Shown one piece after another: positions 18,102-26,084 of a stretch of DNA of 64,000 nt (its first letter is position 1; each line of letters begins with the position of its first letter). The notes under the pieces were generated by a model. That model searched no databases. It was not told where the DNA came from and was given only the letters and a program-made list of their open reading frames with translations. The stretch is from an uncultured Poribacteria bacterium (GTDB lineage Bacteria; Poribacteria; WGA-4E; WGA-3G). The position numbers were made by a program, and so were the translations under genes. The stretch is from NCBI GenBank assembly GCA_951813545.1, contig CATOTL010000001.1, forward strand, positions 124,001-188,000. Reading direction: 5' to 3'.

Positions 18102-18731
18102 TTATTTTTTTCCTCTATCCAGAAAAATCATATCGGAGTGTCGGAGTGTTGAATCCTGTATGCCTAAATTCCGAAGGTACGCATCTTTCTCCGCTTGGTC
18201 TTCCGGTTCTTGAGACCACCCCGCTGCAAAAAGTAATTCATACTCCTTGTCCGCCAGAATCTCACGCATTTTGACCTCCGGTTCTTCAACCCCTTCAATC
18301 TGATGCGGCGCAACCATAATGATCCGAGGTCTGATACGAAATTCATAATTTTCTAAGACTGGAAATTCACTCCCCCGGACACTAAACCGAAGAATATCTA
18401 TAGACGCTAAATTGAAACGAGAAATCAGTTGTTTAAGTGTGAAAGCTGCTACGAAAATAGAATGCGGGATTTTAGGATTTGGATAGATACTACACCCTCT
18501 ATTACTTCGCTGTTCCGCGTCATAAAATAGCTCAACAACCGTCCCTTCAGCGTGAAGCACACCTTGAACGATCTTATAGTTTTGCGCGTCTCCAAATTTC
18601 TCTTTGAGACGATGCGTGAGTATTGGTATGTGTGTCGGGAGTGCTTCAATAAAAAAGCATTGATTCTCTTCGTCCTTAATAAGATTTTGCAACTCCGGGG
18701 AATAGTGCGCTCCCACCTCTATGATGATCAT
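18102..18731 (-). CDS. FkbM-like methyltransferase, divergent
   Basis: 209 residues. MIIIEVGAHYSPELQNLI plus CFFIEALPTHIPIL resemble motifs I and II of FkbM-type SAM methyltransferases, and IDILRFSVRGSEFPVLENYE is the equivalent of the D-x-D-G-x-E block with the first acid and glycine changed. Activity is therefore uncertain. A dockerin relic lies directly upstream in the same frame without an intervening stop. Confidence 0.55.
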   Translation of the reverse strand: MIIIEVGAHYSPELQNLIKDEENQCFFIEALPTHIPILTHRLKEKFGDAQNYKIVQGVLHAEGTVVELFYDAEQRSNRGCSIYPNPKIPHSIFVAAFTLKQLISRFNLASIDILRFSVRGSEFPVLENYEFRIRPRIIMVAPHQIEGVEEPEVKMREILADKEYELLFAAGWSQEPEDQAEKDAYLRNLGIQDSTLRHSDMIFLDRGKK

Positions 18732-18737
18732 AACGTA

Positions 18738-18795
18738 TCCTATATGTTGTGCGACACTGGTGAGGTCTAATATGTTGACGATGCCATCACCATCT
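18738..18795 (-). pseudogene. Dockerin-repeat relic
   Basis: The frame reads GDGDGIVNILDLTSVAQHIG, one calcium-binding dockerin repeat, directly after the stop of the 55-residue gene and in frame with the methyltransferase at 18731. It marks the lost 3' end of another dockerin protein. Confidence 0.65.
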
Positions 18796-18797
18796 CC

Positions 18798-18965
18798 TTA
18801 CGCTCCTCTCCAGCCGCTATTTCTTCCGCCGTAGCCGTAGTAATAGTAATCGGAGATCGTACTGAAAAACGCATTCCGACTGTTGGGAAGGTTCCTTCTA
18901 AAAATTCTGGCGCGAAGTCCGAACCCTATTTTGAGATTTGGGGGTTTTTTGAATCTAAATCCCAT
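18798..18965 (-). CDS. 55-residue basic Gly-Tyr protein
   Basis: ATG at 18965 to TAA at 18798-18800. MGFRFKKPPNLKIGFGLRAR starts a basic domain ending in a Tyr/Gly run (DYYYYGYGGRNSGWRGA). It corresponds to the first 60 residues of the peptidase at 1575-3314 (TFRLGFGPRM..., SRNTFFSTTGDYYGGYYGG), so either that peptidase acquired this module or this is what remains of a longer gene. The MGFRFKK start is loosely reminiscent of DUF4236 proteins. No good ribosome site is seen. Confidence 0.5.
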   Translation of the reverse strand: MGFRFKKPPNLKIGFGLRARIFRRNLPNSRNAFFSTISDYYYYGYGGRNSGWRGA

Positions 18966-19100
18966 TTTTAACTGTAAAACCTCTGGAAGAGACTGGGGTC
19001 CGATCTGCCAAATTGTTTCAAGTTAGCAACGTCCACTTTGTGGAAGGGCAAACCATCTCACCATCACTAACACGATTTTGAGGCAGAAATCGGGCAATGA

Positions 19101-19190
19101 TCAAAAAGGTGAATTTTCGCCTAAAACTCCGAAGCTAATACGGACGAATCTCACGTTATAATTTTCGTCAAGCCTGCCTATATTCTTCAT
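19101..19190 (-). pseudogene. Truncated MKNIxRLDENYN frame, coupled to the 82-residue gene
   Basis: 29 codons starting MKNIGRLDENYN, overlapping the stop of the upstream gene as ATGA. The equivalent at 25528-25614 shares only the first 12 residues before diverging, so both appear to be the 5' end of a lost, translationally coupled second gene, or a short peptide with a variable tail. Confidence 0.4.
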
Positions 19191-19435
19191 CGCAGTTCTC
19201 TTCGTATACATCCTTTGATATAGGAGAGTGTGTTCCCGCCATTTTCCTCGACTTTCTCAATAAAGTCTTCATCGGAATACAGATCCAAGACTGTCCGCAG
19301 GATAACCTTGACAGCGGTCGCCACTTTTGGACGTTCGGTCTCGGAAACGCAATCAATGTGCTTCGCAAAACTTAGGAGTTTCGAGTATGTTGTCGGTGGC
19401 ACAGAAAACTGGATAGATTTCGGTTTCTTTTCCAT
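19187..19435 (-). CDS. 82-residue conserved small protein, copy 2 of 3
   Basis: Differs from copy 1 at only a few positions (SVPPTTYSKL, ERPKVATAVK, IKGCIRREL). Same upstream leader and promoter cassette C. Substitutions are mostly conservative, as expected if the product is used. Function unknown; it may be a DNA-binding protein of the ribbon-helix-helix type. Confidence 0.7.
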   Translation of the reverse strand: MEKKPKSIQFSVPPTTYSKLLSFAKHIDCVSETERPKVATAVKVILRTVLDLYSDEDFIEKVEENGGNTLSYIKGCIRRELR

Positions 19436-19503
19436 TTTTATTAAAGGTTCTCTCGGAAGTAAAAGAAAGTTGTGGTAGGAAATTGGATCGACACTTTCCT
19501 ACA

Positions 19504-19533
19504 ATTATATCCTGTCCATGAACTTAAAGACAA
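19504..19533 (-). promoter_or_regulatory. Promoter cassette copy C
   Basis: TTGTCT-N18-TATAAT on the minus strand, followed by TGTAGGAAAGTGTCGATCC, about 70 bp before the 82-residue gene. The upstream element TTCTTAGAAATCTTAAGAG (plus strand) is at about 19570-19588. Confidence 0.7.
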
Positions 19534-19642
19534 TATCCAGAAGCCCAGATAGGCAAAAATAAATTGTAGTTTCTTAGAAATCTTAAGAGAAAAACAGAAA
19601 AATTGAAGTGCCAACGCTAATTAGGTCCAAAATTCCGTAAAG

Positions 19643-19728
19643 TTAAGACAAGTTTTGTTGTTCAAATTCCATAGGTGTCAAATAGCTGAGTGCTGAATGT
19701 GGACGTTTGTGGTTATACACTTGTGTGA
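19643..19728 (-). pseudogene. IS3-family transposase OrfB, C-terminal relic
   Basis: The frame reads VYNHKRPHSALSYLTPMEFE, the conserved C-terminal end of the IS3-family DDE transposase (RPHSALGYLTP), and stops at 19643. It is separated from the N-terminal part by a miniature element and a large deletion, so the third catalytic acid is lost. Confidence 0.8.
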
Positions 19729-19847
19729 TATAGTAAAATCCGAAAATATGTTTACAGTTCGTCAGAGAACAAAAGCTCCACCGCCGCTGGCGAGGATTGT
19801 ATCCTCGCCTTTGTGTTGGTGTATAGGTAATTACAAGCTTTACTATA
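19729..19847. repeat. Miniature inverted-repeat element, subfamily 2, inside IS3 relic
   Basis: 119 bp from TATAGTAAAATCCG to ...GCTTTACTATA with the central GGCGAGGATTGTATCCTCGCC palindrome. Same subfamily as 25163-25281, 56843-56961 and the interrupted copy at 37596-37741. It sits exactly at the junction where about 0.7 kb of transposase is missing. Confidence 0.85.
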
Positions 19848-19849
19848 AA

Positions 19850-19995
19850 ATGTCCGATTGAGAAGGGTCGCTTTTCGGATGATAATAGAGAAGACTCCGG
19901 TTGAAACCCAGCGTCTTAGAAATCTGGTGAACTGAATAATCGTCCCGCAACGCCGCAATGAGGTTTCGCTTCTCAGACGCGGTCAGTTCAACCAT
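19850..19995 (-). pseudogene. IS3-family transposase OrfB, N-terminal relic
   Basis: ATG at 19995, one base after the OrfA stop, reads MVELTASEKRNLIAALRDDY and then a helix-turn-helix-like SVHQISKTLGFNRSLLYYH, typical of the OrfB start (HTH_21-like region). The frame runs into the miniature element. The integrase catalytic core is absent. Confidence 0.75.
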
Positions 19996-19996
19996 G

Positions 19997-20272
19997 TCAA
20001 GGCTTTTTTTCGATGCCCAATGCCACGGTCAACTTCCCAACGAGCTGCTCAAGGTGCGCAATGCGTTCGGCAGCGTCCTCAGAGACTTTATCCCTCGATT
20101 CAAAGAGAGACGCTGCGTTTTCAAGAAACTGCTGCTTCCACTTAGAGAGTTGGTCTTCGCTGAGGTTGTGGCGGCGACACACTTCTGCTTGCGAACTTTC
20201 ACCGCTGAGTGCCTCAAGAACGATTTCCGCTTTAAACTCAGCCGTGAATCTTCTGCGGTTTCGTTTCGCCAT
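19997..20272 (-). mobile_element. IS3-family transposase OrfA
   Basis: 91 residues. RRRFTAEFKAEIVLEALSGE and SQAEVCRRHNLSEDQLSKWK form the helix-turn-helix of IS3/IS911-type OrfA; the end is a leucine-zipper-like helix (AERIAHLEQLVGKLTVALG). AGGAG precedes the ATG. OrfA is intact but the element cannot transpose itself because OrfB is destroyed. Confidence 0.85.
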
Positions 20273-20498
20273 CGGATGCTCCTTTCAAGTAGATTGTTAT
20301 TATAACGTGAGTTTGATAATAAAAATTAAAGGCTCCCGTAGGTGTTTTTGCTTGGGTGTTTCCCATAGGTAGAGCGGGAAAAGACCAAGAACCCTTCAGT
20401 TTATCCAAAAAATGTGCGTTTCAAGGACATATTCATGGAAATAGACACAGCGAAACCCAACAATCCAGCGCCGTCGGCTGAGAATGTAGCCGGTTTCC

Positions 20499-20789
20499 AA
20501 TGAAACCTTGAACCTTGACGGTATGAAACGGCTTTGGGGCAGAAAAGTATCTGATCTCGCCTTCTACCAGTTTGTTGAGATATTGAAGTATAAGTGTCAA
20601 AAGCATAAGCGTGAACTCCGACAAGTCGGACAATGGACGGCTACAACAAAACCTTGTAGCGATTGTGGTTTTCACAACGAAAACCTAACTCTCAAGGATA
20701 GGCAGTGGACGTGTCCTGAATGTGGTTCTCACCACGATAGAGACATCAACGCTGCAATAAATATATTACGGGCAGGGATAGCTGCCTGA
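20499..20789 (+). pseudogene. TnpB fragment (C-terminal third)
   Basis: The frame starts abruptly at NETLNLDGMKRLWGRKVSD, that is at the RuvC-II glutamate, and keeps the zinc ribbon (CSDCGF, CPECGS) and RuvC-III motif HHDRDINAAINIL. The N-terminal domain and RuvC-I aspartate are missing, so it is inactive as a nuclease. A TGTTTTTGCTTGGGTGTTTC segment upstream (from about 20343) resembles an element left end. Confidence 0.85.
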
Positions 20790-20880
20790 TGGTGGAGCAG
20801 ACGTAAAACGTTCAACCTTCGGGGAGAACGCAAACTGCTATGAAACCGAAGCCCCTACCTTTAGGGAGTGGGTGCTATCA
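20790..20880 (+). ncRNA. Probable omega-RNA / right end of the TnpB relic
   Basis: Directly after the tnpB stop comes TGGTGGAGCAGACGTAAAAC, then GAGAACG...CTGCTATGAAACCGAAGCC and a CCCCTACC-TTTA-GGGAGTGGG hairpin. The same order of blocks is found without any tnpB at 56325-56460 on the other strand, and a shorter form follows the TnpB at 52768. In characterised elements this region is the guide-RNA scaffold overlapping the right end. Confidence 0.5.
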
Positions 20881-21080
20881 CTATATCACAATCTTGGTTT
20901 AGGGGGTGACACTAATTTCCGATGGTAGTACAAAAATAAACAATTGGAAGGAGTGCCGTCATGGGCAAGTGTGCAGCAGCCGCACATGTGCAGCACTGTT
21001 ATAGAGGGAGTCGCTCCTACAGTAGGGTGTCAGTTGATGTAGGTTGGGTTGAGCGGTGAGAAACAGGAATCTGTCTCATT

Positions 21081-22127
21081 TTATCTCAATCTCGTTGTGT
21101 GTTTGCGGATGATTGAAAAAGTTGTTGAAAGGTTTTCAAACTGTTCCATAAATTTGTGGGTTGACACATTTTCGAGTGCCCACTGACGCGATTGTTCGTG
21201 AAGTCTTGGATCGGGGAGTTGTGTGAAGTTCTCTGTAAGTTCCGCGATTTTGGCGGCTGCCTCATTGGGGGTTTTAACCCGAAATCCGGGACGTGGGTTG
21301 AAAAGCGGATGTCGTCCGTGGATGGAGATAACACCGCTCATCAGCAACTCTTCATTCGAGCGACTGGAGCAATCGTGCCAAGTATCGTTGACCGCAAACG
21401 CTGCACGGGCGTTGTGGTATGCGACCTCTATCGGAGATGCGTTTGGATAGTACTCTTCAGTAACCGCTTCTATTTTGGAAACCAGTGCTCTGTCTTCCGA
21501 TCGTTTTTCATGTGACCAGAGGACCGCTGAACCTAAGTAGGTGCGTTTCATCTTCCCTTCAAGTTGCCTGAAGACTTTGATGATCCAGTCGATGTTCTTA
21601 ATGTGCTTCAGTGCCCCAACCGCAGTGACCGTCATCTCTTTTGCCACAGGACGAAACAGATCGGGGTTGATGGCATCACAGAGATAGCCGAGCGGTGTTA
21701 CCCCAACAACTTTAAAAAGTTGCCAAATATATGGATCTGTAACCGCAATGCCGTCTACAAGCGCGGTTATAGCCCTACGCTCCGCTGGCAACCACCGGAA
21801 TGCACTCATCTCCGCACACCACAGCAGATACTTCCGACACGGATTGTTCTCCTTGTCTTTTTGAAGTTCTGCGATGGATTGTTCCGCCACAGTCTTAAAA
21901 TGGGTATCTTTGACGACGCGAATTGCTATAAACAGCGCATCTACGATGACGACATCGCTCTGAAGTTCTGAAATCTCCGTGCAGACGTTGACTTGATAAC
22001 GACTTGAGAGTGTGGCTCTCGCAGCGTTGATGAGACACGACATACCTCCACCTGAATTGGCATGTCCGCGCTGTGCTTCAATGTTCAGCCGTGTGTAATG
22101 TAAGGGCGTTAGTATATCAATTCGCAT
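21081..22127 (-). CDS. GT-B glycosyltransferase (group 1-like)
   Basis: 348 residues. C-terminal blocks MTVTAVGALKHIKNIDWIIK, KRTYLGSAVLWSH, VAYHNARAAFAVNDTWHDC and SNEELLMSGVISIHGRHPLF define the same transferase subgroup as 60631-61641, to which it is highly similar. The start overlaps the end of the upstream glycosyltransferase by 11 bp. Cytosolic or membrane-peripheral sugar transfer is expected; specificity unknown. Confidence 0.75.
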   Translation of the reverse strand: MRIDILTPLHYTRLNIEAQRGHANSGGGMSCLINAARATLSSRYQVNVCTEISELQSDVVIVDALFIAIRVVKDTHFKTVAEQSIAELQKDKENNPCRKYLLWCAEMSAFRWLPAERRAITALVDGIAVTDPYIWQLFKVVGVTPLGYLCDAINPDLFRPVAKEMTVTAVGALKHIKNIDWIIKVFRQLEGKMKRTYLGSAVLWSHEKRSEDRALVSKIEAVTEEYYPNASPIEVAYHNARAAFAVNDTWHDCSSRSNEELLMSGVISIHGRHPLFNPRPGFRVKTPNEAAAKIAELTENFTQLPDPRLHEQSRQWALENVSTHKFMEQFENLSTTFSIIRKHTTRLR

Positions 22128-23130
22128 TAAAGTGCCTTTTTACCTGTTTTCGGACGCTGGCATAGGAGTGATGCTTCAATGCATGATTTCGGAGCCGCTT
22201 TATATTAATCTTACCCGTATTGCTTTCCAACGCATCAACCGCTGCCTCGACAGTTGACGCTTGGCAGAGCACCGGTAGTTCCTTTCCAAGTGGATGTTGC
22301 CCCCAAATAACCCCACAGCCGCACATCAACGCCTCGAGAGCCGTGCGACAGCCTACTTCGTAATAGGCAAAGTTCACATAAAATTCAGATTCAGAAAAGA
22401 TGCGCGCGACCTTCGTCCCCGGCGACGGCTCATGAAACGCATCGCATACCGTCTTCAGCTCATGATAGAGTTCCATGTTATATCGAAAGTGTTTATCCGT
22501 TGGGTCTACGTATCCCCACACCAGTGGACCCCCGATGTAGACGCGATGGTAGCCTTTGCCTTCCAGTGCTCTATAAAACGCTATCAGCATTTCAGTGTTT
22601 TTGACGTGGCTCGCATTCCCTGTGGCGACAATCTGCTTCCGTTTTTTCAGACCCGGGTAGAATAGAAACTCATTGATAGGTTCTGGGAGTCTTTTGGAGT
22701 CCACCCCGACAACCTTTAGGAGGTTCTCTTGGTAGTCGCATGTGGTGAAGATACCTGACATCGTTGACAAGACTTTCTTGCGAAGGTTACCCCGCCAGCG
22801 TAAAACTTCCATCTCCGAGCAGATAAGATACTTTTTCCCGCCCGAATAGTCGGACACCTGCTGCGCATAAAGGTATTCAAGCGCCTCCCATTCCACAGCG
22901 GGCCATCCTTTTTCCGCTAATTCTTTGCGATCTTCCTCGCGCGGTTTAATCGCAAAGGGTTCTATGAGAAGATCTCCCTTCGCGTCTTTGATGTCGGTGA
23001 TGACTTCAAATTCGAGCGCATAATGAAGGGCGGACATACGCGTCCGCATGCCGTTTGTCGGATGGGATGCCGTCACAGGGAAGTTGACGTGATAATCGCC
23101 CCAAAATTCAGGACTCGAATAGATTTGCAT
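22117..23130 (-). CDS. GT-B glycosyltransferase (group 1-like)
   Basis: 337 residues. IVATGNASHVKNTEMLIAFY, RVYIGGPLVWGY and VGCRTALEALMCGCGVIWGQ are the nucleotide-sugar-binding and late acidic segments of the GT4-like fold. The N-terminus (MQIYSSPEFWGDYHVNFPV) is shared with the truncated protein at 57011-57445. GGAG lies 7 bases before the ATG. Confidence 0.75.
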   Translation of the reverse strand: MQIYSSPEFWGDYHVNFPVTASHPTNGMRTRMSALHYALEFEVITDIKDAKGDLLIEPFAIKPREEDRKELAEKGWPAVEWEALEYLYAQQVSDYSGGKKYLICSEMEVLRWRGNLRKKVLSTMSGIFTTCDYQENLLKVVGVDSKRLPEPINEFLFYPGLKKRKQIVATGNASHVKNTEMLIAFYRALEGKGYHRVYIGGPLVWGYVDPTDKHFRYNMELYHELKTVCDAFHEPSPGTKVARIFSESEFYVNFAYYEVGCRTALEALMCGCGVIWGQHPLGKELPVLCQASTVEAAVDALESNTGKINIKRLRNHALKHHSYASVRKQVKRHFNAN

Positions 23131-23262
23131 TCATTATCTCCGTTTCCATGTTTGGGGTTTAGGCTTCCGAATGCCTATCAGATAACTTGACATTTTCTAT
23201 CGGTAGGTGTTCATTTAGGAAATCTGCCTGATAATATTTCATCCATGATTTTTTCTCAGAAT

Positions 23263-23688
23263 TTATACGTGACTTTCAATTATTTTCGTTGTTGTCAATC
23301 GTGTTTCGGCATCTCCGATATCGATGATGTCGTGTGGGATTTCTCCTAAGAAAGGTTCTATGCCTCTGTTAGGACGACCTTTCCCGGAAACAACTCTATC
23401 AGGCTTAACCTTTTCAAGGAGTATTTTGTGTCCCGCTTGGTATTCCGTATGCCCTGCGAACACGTCAAAAATATGGATTTCGTCAACATGTTCACAGTTT
23501 TCAAGATACTGTTGTCGAACCTCAGCGTCATGGCAAGGTCTGTCTTTCCCCTTGAGACGGCGGACAGAAGCATTATCGCCGACGGCGACAATTAAGCGGC
23601 AATCTGGGTATCTCTCTTTGATAACAGCGAGGTAGTGTTGGTGGGAACTATGGAATAAGTCAAAGCACCCACACGTTAGAATTCGCAT
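23263..23688 (-). CDS. Cytidylyltransferase-like nucleotidyltransferase
   Basis: About 141 residues from ATG 23688; longer starts run into the upstream gene. MRILTCGCFDLFHSSHQHYL contains the GxFDLxHxxH signature that binds CTP/ATP phosphates in glycerol-3-phosphate and related cytidylyltransferases, and the final ...LTTTKIIESHV is the ISTTxI-like end motif. It likely couples a phosphorylated sugar or polyol to CMP. It lies two bases-plus downstream of the kinase gene, which could supply the phosphorylated substrate. Confidence 0.75.
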   Translation of the reverse strand: MRILTCGCFDLFHSSHQHYLAVIKERYPDCRLIVAVGDNASVRRLKGKDRPCHDAEVRQQYLENCEHVDEIHIFDVFAGHTEYQAGHKILLEKVKPDRVVSGKGRPNRGIEPFLGEIPHDIIDIGDAETRLTTTKIIESHV

Positions 23689-23692
23689 AGTT

Positions 23693-24790
23693 TTACGCCA
23701 TCTGTATCGGTATTCTTCGTTTATTTTTTCGTGATTCGTAGGCGTAGATCGCAGTTTCGCTGACCTCGCGCCCCGAAACGACAAACGTCAGCCCCCTTTC
23801 GTTTTCCTGACTCCAACGATTCATTCTTTGGCAAAGCTTACCCGCGTAACTCCCAAAGACCCGCACTTTCTGATGTGCGACACACCCAATCCCTGTTCTC
23901 TGAAAATGACCGATAATCGTTTTCGGTAGATTCTGGTCAGGTTTTGAACGTTTGACGGTCTGTGCGTGGTAGTGTCCATTGCCAGTAATAAGCCATCGGA
24001 CCCCGAATTCTTGTTGTTCGGGAGTGGGCTTGAATTCTTTACAAGGTGTTGATACAACGAGCCATGTGCCAGCGACAATAAAAGGGGTCTGCTCAGTCGC
24101 ATCTGCAAAACCATTATCGAGTCCACCGGCGAGGATCGGCACCTTTTTGAACATGCCTATCTCGTCTGTTGGATGACAGAGCCTTGGTTTCGGTTCTGCC
24201 GTCGGGCAATAGACCTGATCTACAGCCATTCCTGTTGGGCAGTTATACTTATCTGTAAGACCTTCGGATTTGTATATCCAGTCTCTCTTAGAGAGATCGA
24301 ATTCACTGGAGATAGAGGCTTGGGTTGTGTCCCATGACCACCAGTTAGCGTTATCGCCTAACTCGCGACCCATGAAGATATTAATCGGTACAATCTGATT
24401 CCATTTCGCTTGATGCTTCGCACGAAGCGATTTTATGCCTGTGAGTGCTATCTTACCTGTAGGGAACCCTGTGATACTATAGTCGCTATCAATAAGCGTC
24501 TCAACTGGTTCATCGGCAAAAACGAAACGAGGGCGGTTGTTTCGTTTCGGGTCATAATAGACAAAGGCATCACCGAAACTCGTAATTATCGCATAATCCG
24601 GGGCTGCGGCTTCTATAGCACGCGTGAACATATTCTTACAAGTATCTACTAAGTCCCAAGGATGTCCTCGATTCGTCTTTTGATGTTCTTCGTGACGGAG
24701 TTCCGCAGTGGATATATCTCTGTCTCGTATTTCAAACACATAGCATTTGGTGTTTGAATTCCCAATATCGAGAATGAGGATATTTGCCAT
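23693..24790 (-). CDS. FGGY-like carbohydrate kinase
   Basis: About 365 residues from ATG 24790, with GGAG seven bases upstream. MANILILDIGNSNTKCYVFE is the phosphate-1 loop of the ASKHA fold; VPILAGGLDNGFADATE and FIVAGTWLVVS correspond to the phosphate-2 and adenosine motifs of FGGY sugar kinases. At about 365 residues it is shorter than the usual 450-520, so the central lobe is trimmed. It probably phosphorylates a sugar or polyol feeding the cytidylyltransferase. It is the first intact gene of the operon and promoter cassette D is just upstream. Confidence 0.7.
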   Translation of the reverse strand: MANILILDIGNSNTKCYVFEIRDRDISTAELRHEEHQKTNRGHPWDLVDTCKNMFTRAIEAAAPDYAIITSFGDAFVYYDPKRNNRPRFVFADEPVETLIDSDYSITGFPTGKIALTGIKSLRAKHQAKWNQIVPINIFMGRELGDNANWWSWDTTQASISSEFDLSKRDWIYKSEGLTDKYNCPTGMAVDQVYCPTAEPKPRLCHPTDEIGMFKKVPILAGGLDNGFADATEQTPFIVAGTWLVVSTPCKEFKPTPEQQEFGVRWLITGNGHYHAQTVKRSKPDQNLPKTIIGHFQRTGIGCVAHQKVRVFGSYAGKLCQRMNRWSQENERGLTFVVSGREVSETAIYAYESRKNKRRIPIQMA

Positions 24791-24822
24791 AGTTCTATCT
24801 CCTTCGGTTATCATGTTCTCCG

Positions 24823-24960
24823 TTACTCCGCATACGGTTTTTCGGAGGGAATATCGTCGATAACCCTTTCGTATTCTCTATTGATATGTAGGTCTGAGTC
24901 AAAAAAATCTATCCAACGGGTAAGCCGATCAGCCTCCGAAAGTGCGCTCTGAATCGACAT
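24823..24960 (-). pseudogene. 45-codon relic starting at the promoter cassette
   Basis: ATG at 24960 (MSIQSALSEADRLTRWIDFF) lies only nine bases from the -10 hexamer, so a transcript would be almost leaderless; the frame ends IPSEKPYAE. It looks like the C-terminal end of a larger soluble protein, fused at its 5' side to the cassette. Other cassettes begin a comparable V/M-SIQ frame at the same place. Confidence 0.45.
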
Positions 24961-24969
24961 TTTTCTACA

Positions 24970-24999
24970 ATTATATCTTGCCCATGAAACCAAAGACAA
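24970..24999 (-). promoter_or_regulatory. Promoter cassette copy D
   Basis: TTGTCT-N18-TATAAT on the minus strand, followed by TGTAGAAAAATGTCGATTC. The upstream element (CCTCAGAAATCGTAAGA, plus strand) is at about 25036-25055. It is positioned to transcribe the kinase-cytidylyltransferase-transferase operon. Confidence 0.7.
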
Positions 25000-25162
25000 T
25001 ATCCAGAACTCACTTAAACAAAAAAAATCTCACGATTCCTCAGAAATCGTAAGAAAAAAATAAGATGAGTGGCGCAAATCAATTCAATTTTCGGGACTGG
25101 TATACAGCGGTGTACCTAAGGGTTTGGTGGGCACTGCTCGTGATAGGTGGATATCACGATGT

Positions 25163-25281
25163 TATAGTAAAATCCGAAAATATGTTTACAGTTCATCAGT
25201 GAACAAGAGTACCACCGCTGCTGGCGAGGATTGTATCCTCGCCCTTTCGTTAGCGTATAGATAATTACGGGATTTACTATA
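25163..25281. repeat. Miniature inverted-repeat element, subfamily 2
   Basis: 119 bp with TATAGTAAAATCC and ...GATTTACTATA termini and the central GGCGAGGATTGTATCCTCGCC palindrome. Confidence 0.85.
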
Positions 25282-25527
25282 ATAGCAACACAGGAAGCAG
25301 AAATGTATTGTAGCACAAACTCTATGAGATTTGAAAAAATAATTCAGTAGTTCTGCAAAAGACAATTGTCAATTACGGAGCATCCATAATCCTGTAAATC
25401 CTAGTTCAGACAATGGACATTGCACATTACTATTTTCCAGCATCCACACGACGACAAAAACCGTTCCGTCAGAAACTGACAGAATGCTCGCCGCAAGAAA
25501 TATAGTTTTCGGTATCCGCAGTCTTCA
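25282..25527. repeat. Non-coding stretch with CAGGATT-type repeat
   Basis: Contains a short ATCCTGTAAATCCT...TTCAGAC repeat (25387-25410) of a type found also near 29544, 31540 and 60180, and what may be remote relics of a frame on the minus strand. No gene is called. Confidence 0.4.
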
Positions 25528-25614
25528 TCAAGCACGGGTGATACTCGGTTCAAAATACTCCTGATGCGTAAATTCCATGTTGTAATTTTCGTCAAGTCTG
25601 CTTATGTTTTTCAT
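25528..25614 (-). pseudogene. Truncated MKNIxRLDENYN frame, coupled to the 82-residue gene
   Basis: 28 codons, MKNISRLDENYNMEFTHQEY then a stop. ATGA overlap with the gene at 25611. See the homologous frame at 19101-19190; the tails differ. Confidence 0.4.
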
Positions 25615-25859
25615 TGGAATTCTTTTCGGACGCATCTTTTGATGTAAGAGAGCGCATTCCCGCCATCTTCCTCGACCTTCTCAATAAAATCTTCATTGGA
25701 ATACAAGTCCAAGACTGTCCGTAAGATCGTCTTGACGGCGGATGCTGCCTTCGGACGCTCGGTCTCGGAGACGCAATCAATGTGTTTCGCAAAACTTAGA
25801 AGTTTCGAGTATGTCGCCGGTGGCACTGAGAACTGGATAGATTTCGGTTTCTTTTCCAT
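25611..25859 (-). CDS. 82-residue conserved small protein, copy 3 of 3
   Basis: MEKKPKSIQFSVPPATYSKL as in copy 1, with C-terminal variation (IKRCVRKEF). Preceded by promoter cassette E and the conserved leader. Located at the right border of the glycan locus and just before the phage module, as copies 1 and 2 sit at internal borders. Confidence 0.7.
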   Translation of the reverse strand: MEKKPKSIQFSVPPATYSKLLSFAKHIDCVSETERPKAASAVKTILRTVLDLYSNEDFIEKVEEDGGNALSYIKRCVRKEFQ

Positions 25860-25937
25860 TTTATCTTCAGAATGATTAAAAATTCTCTAGGAAGTAAAGA
25901 GAAAGCTATGGTAGGACATTGAATCGACGCTTTTTAC

Positions 25938-25966
25938 ATTATATACTATATCCGACTCTGAGACAA
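25938..25966 (-). promoter_or_regulatory. Promoter cassette copy E
   Basis: TTGTCT and TATAAT on the minus strand with 17 bp spacing, followed by GTAAAAAGCGTCGATTC and the conserved leader. Upstream element TTTCTTAGAAATCTTAAG (plus strand) at about 26001-26018. Confidence 0.65.
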
Positions 25967-26084
25967 TACCTGAAACTCCGATAGAGCCGAAAAAACTGCT
26001 AATTTCTTAGAAATCTTAAGAAAAAATTATAGAAAACGATATTTCTGTCCTTTTTTCTCGCCGAGTATCGCCTAATTTGAAAAA

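Noticed and set aside
20508..20789. Independent zinc-ribbon protein
   Set aside because: It begins at the RuvC-II glutamate and continues through RuvC-III, so it is the C-terminal end of TnpB rather than a separate gene.
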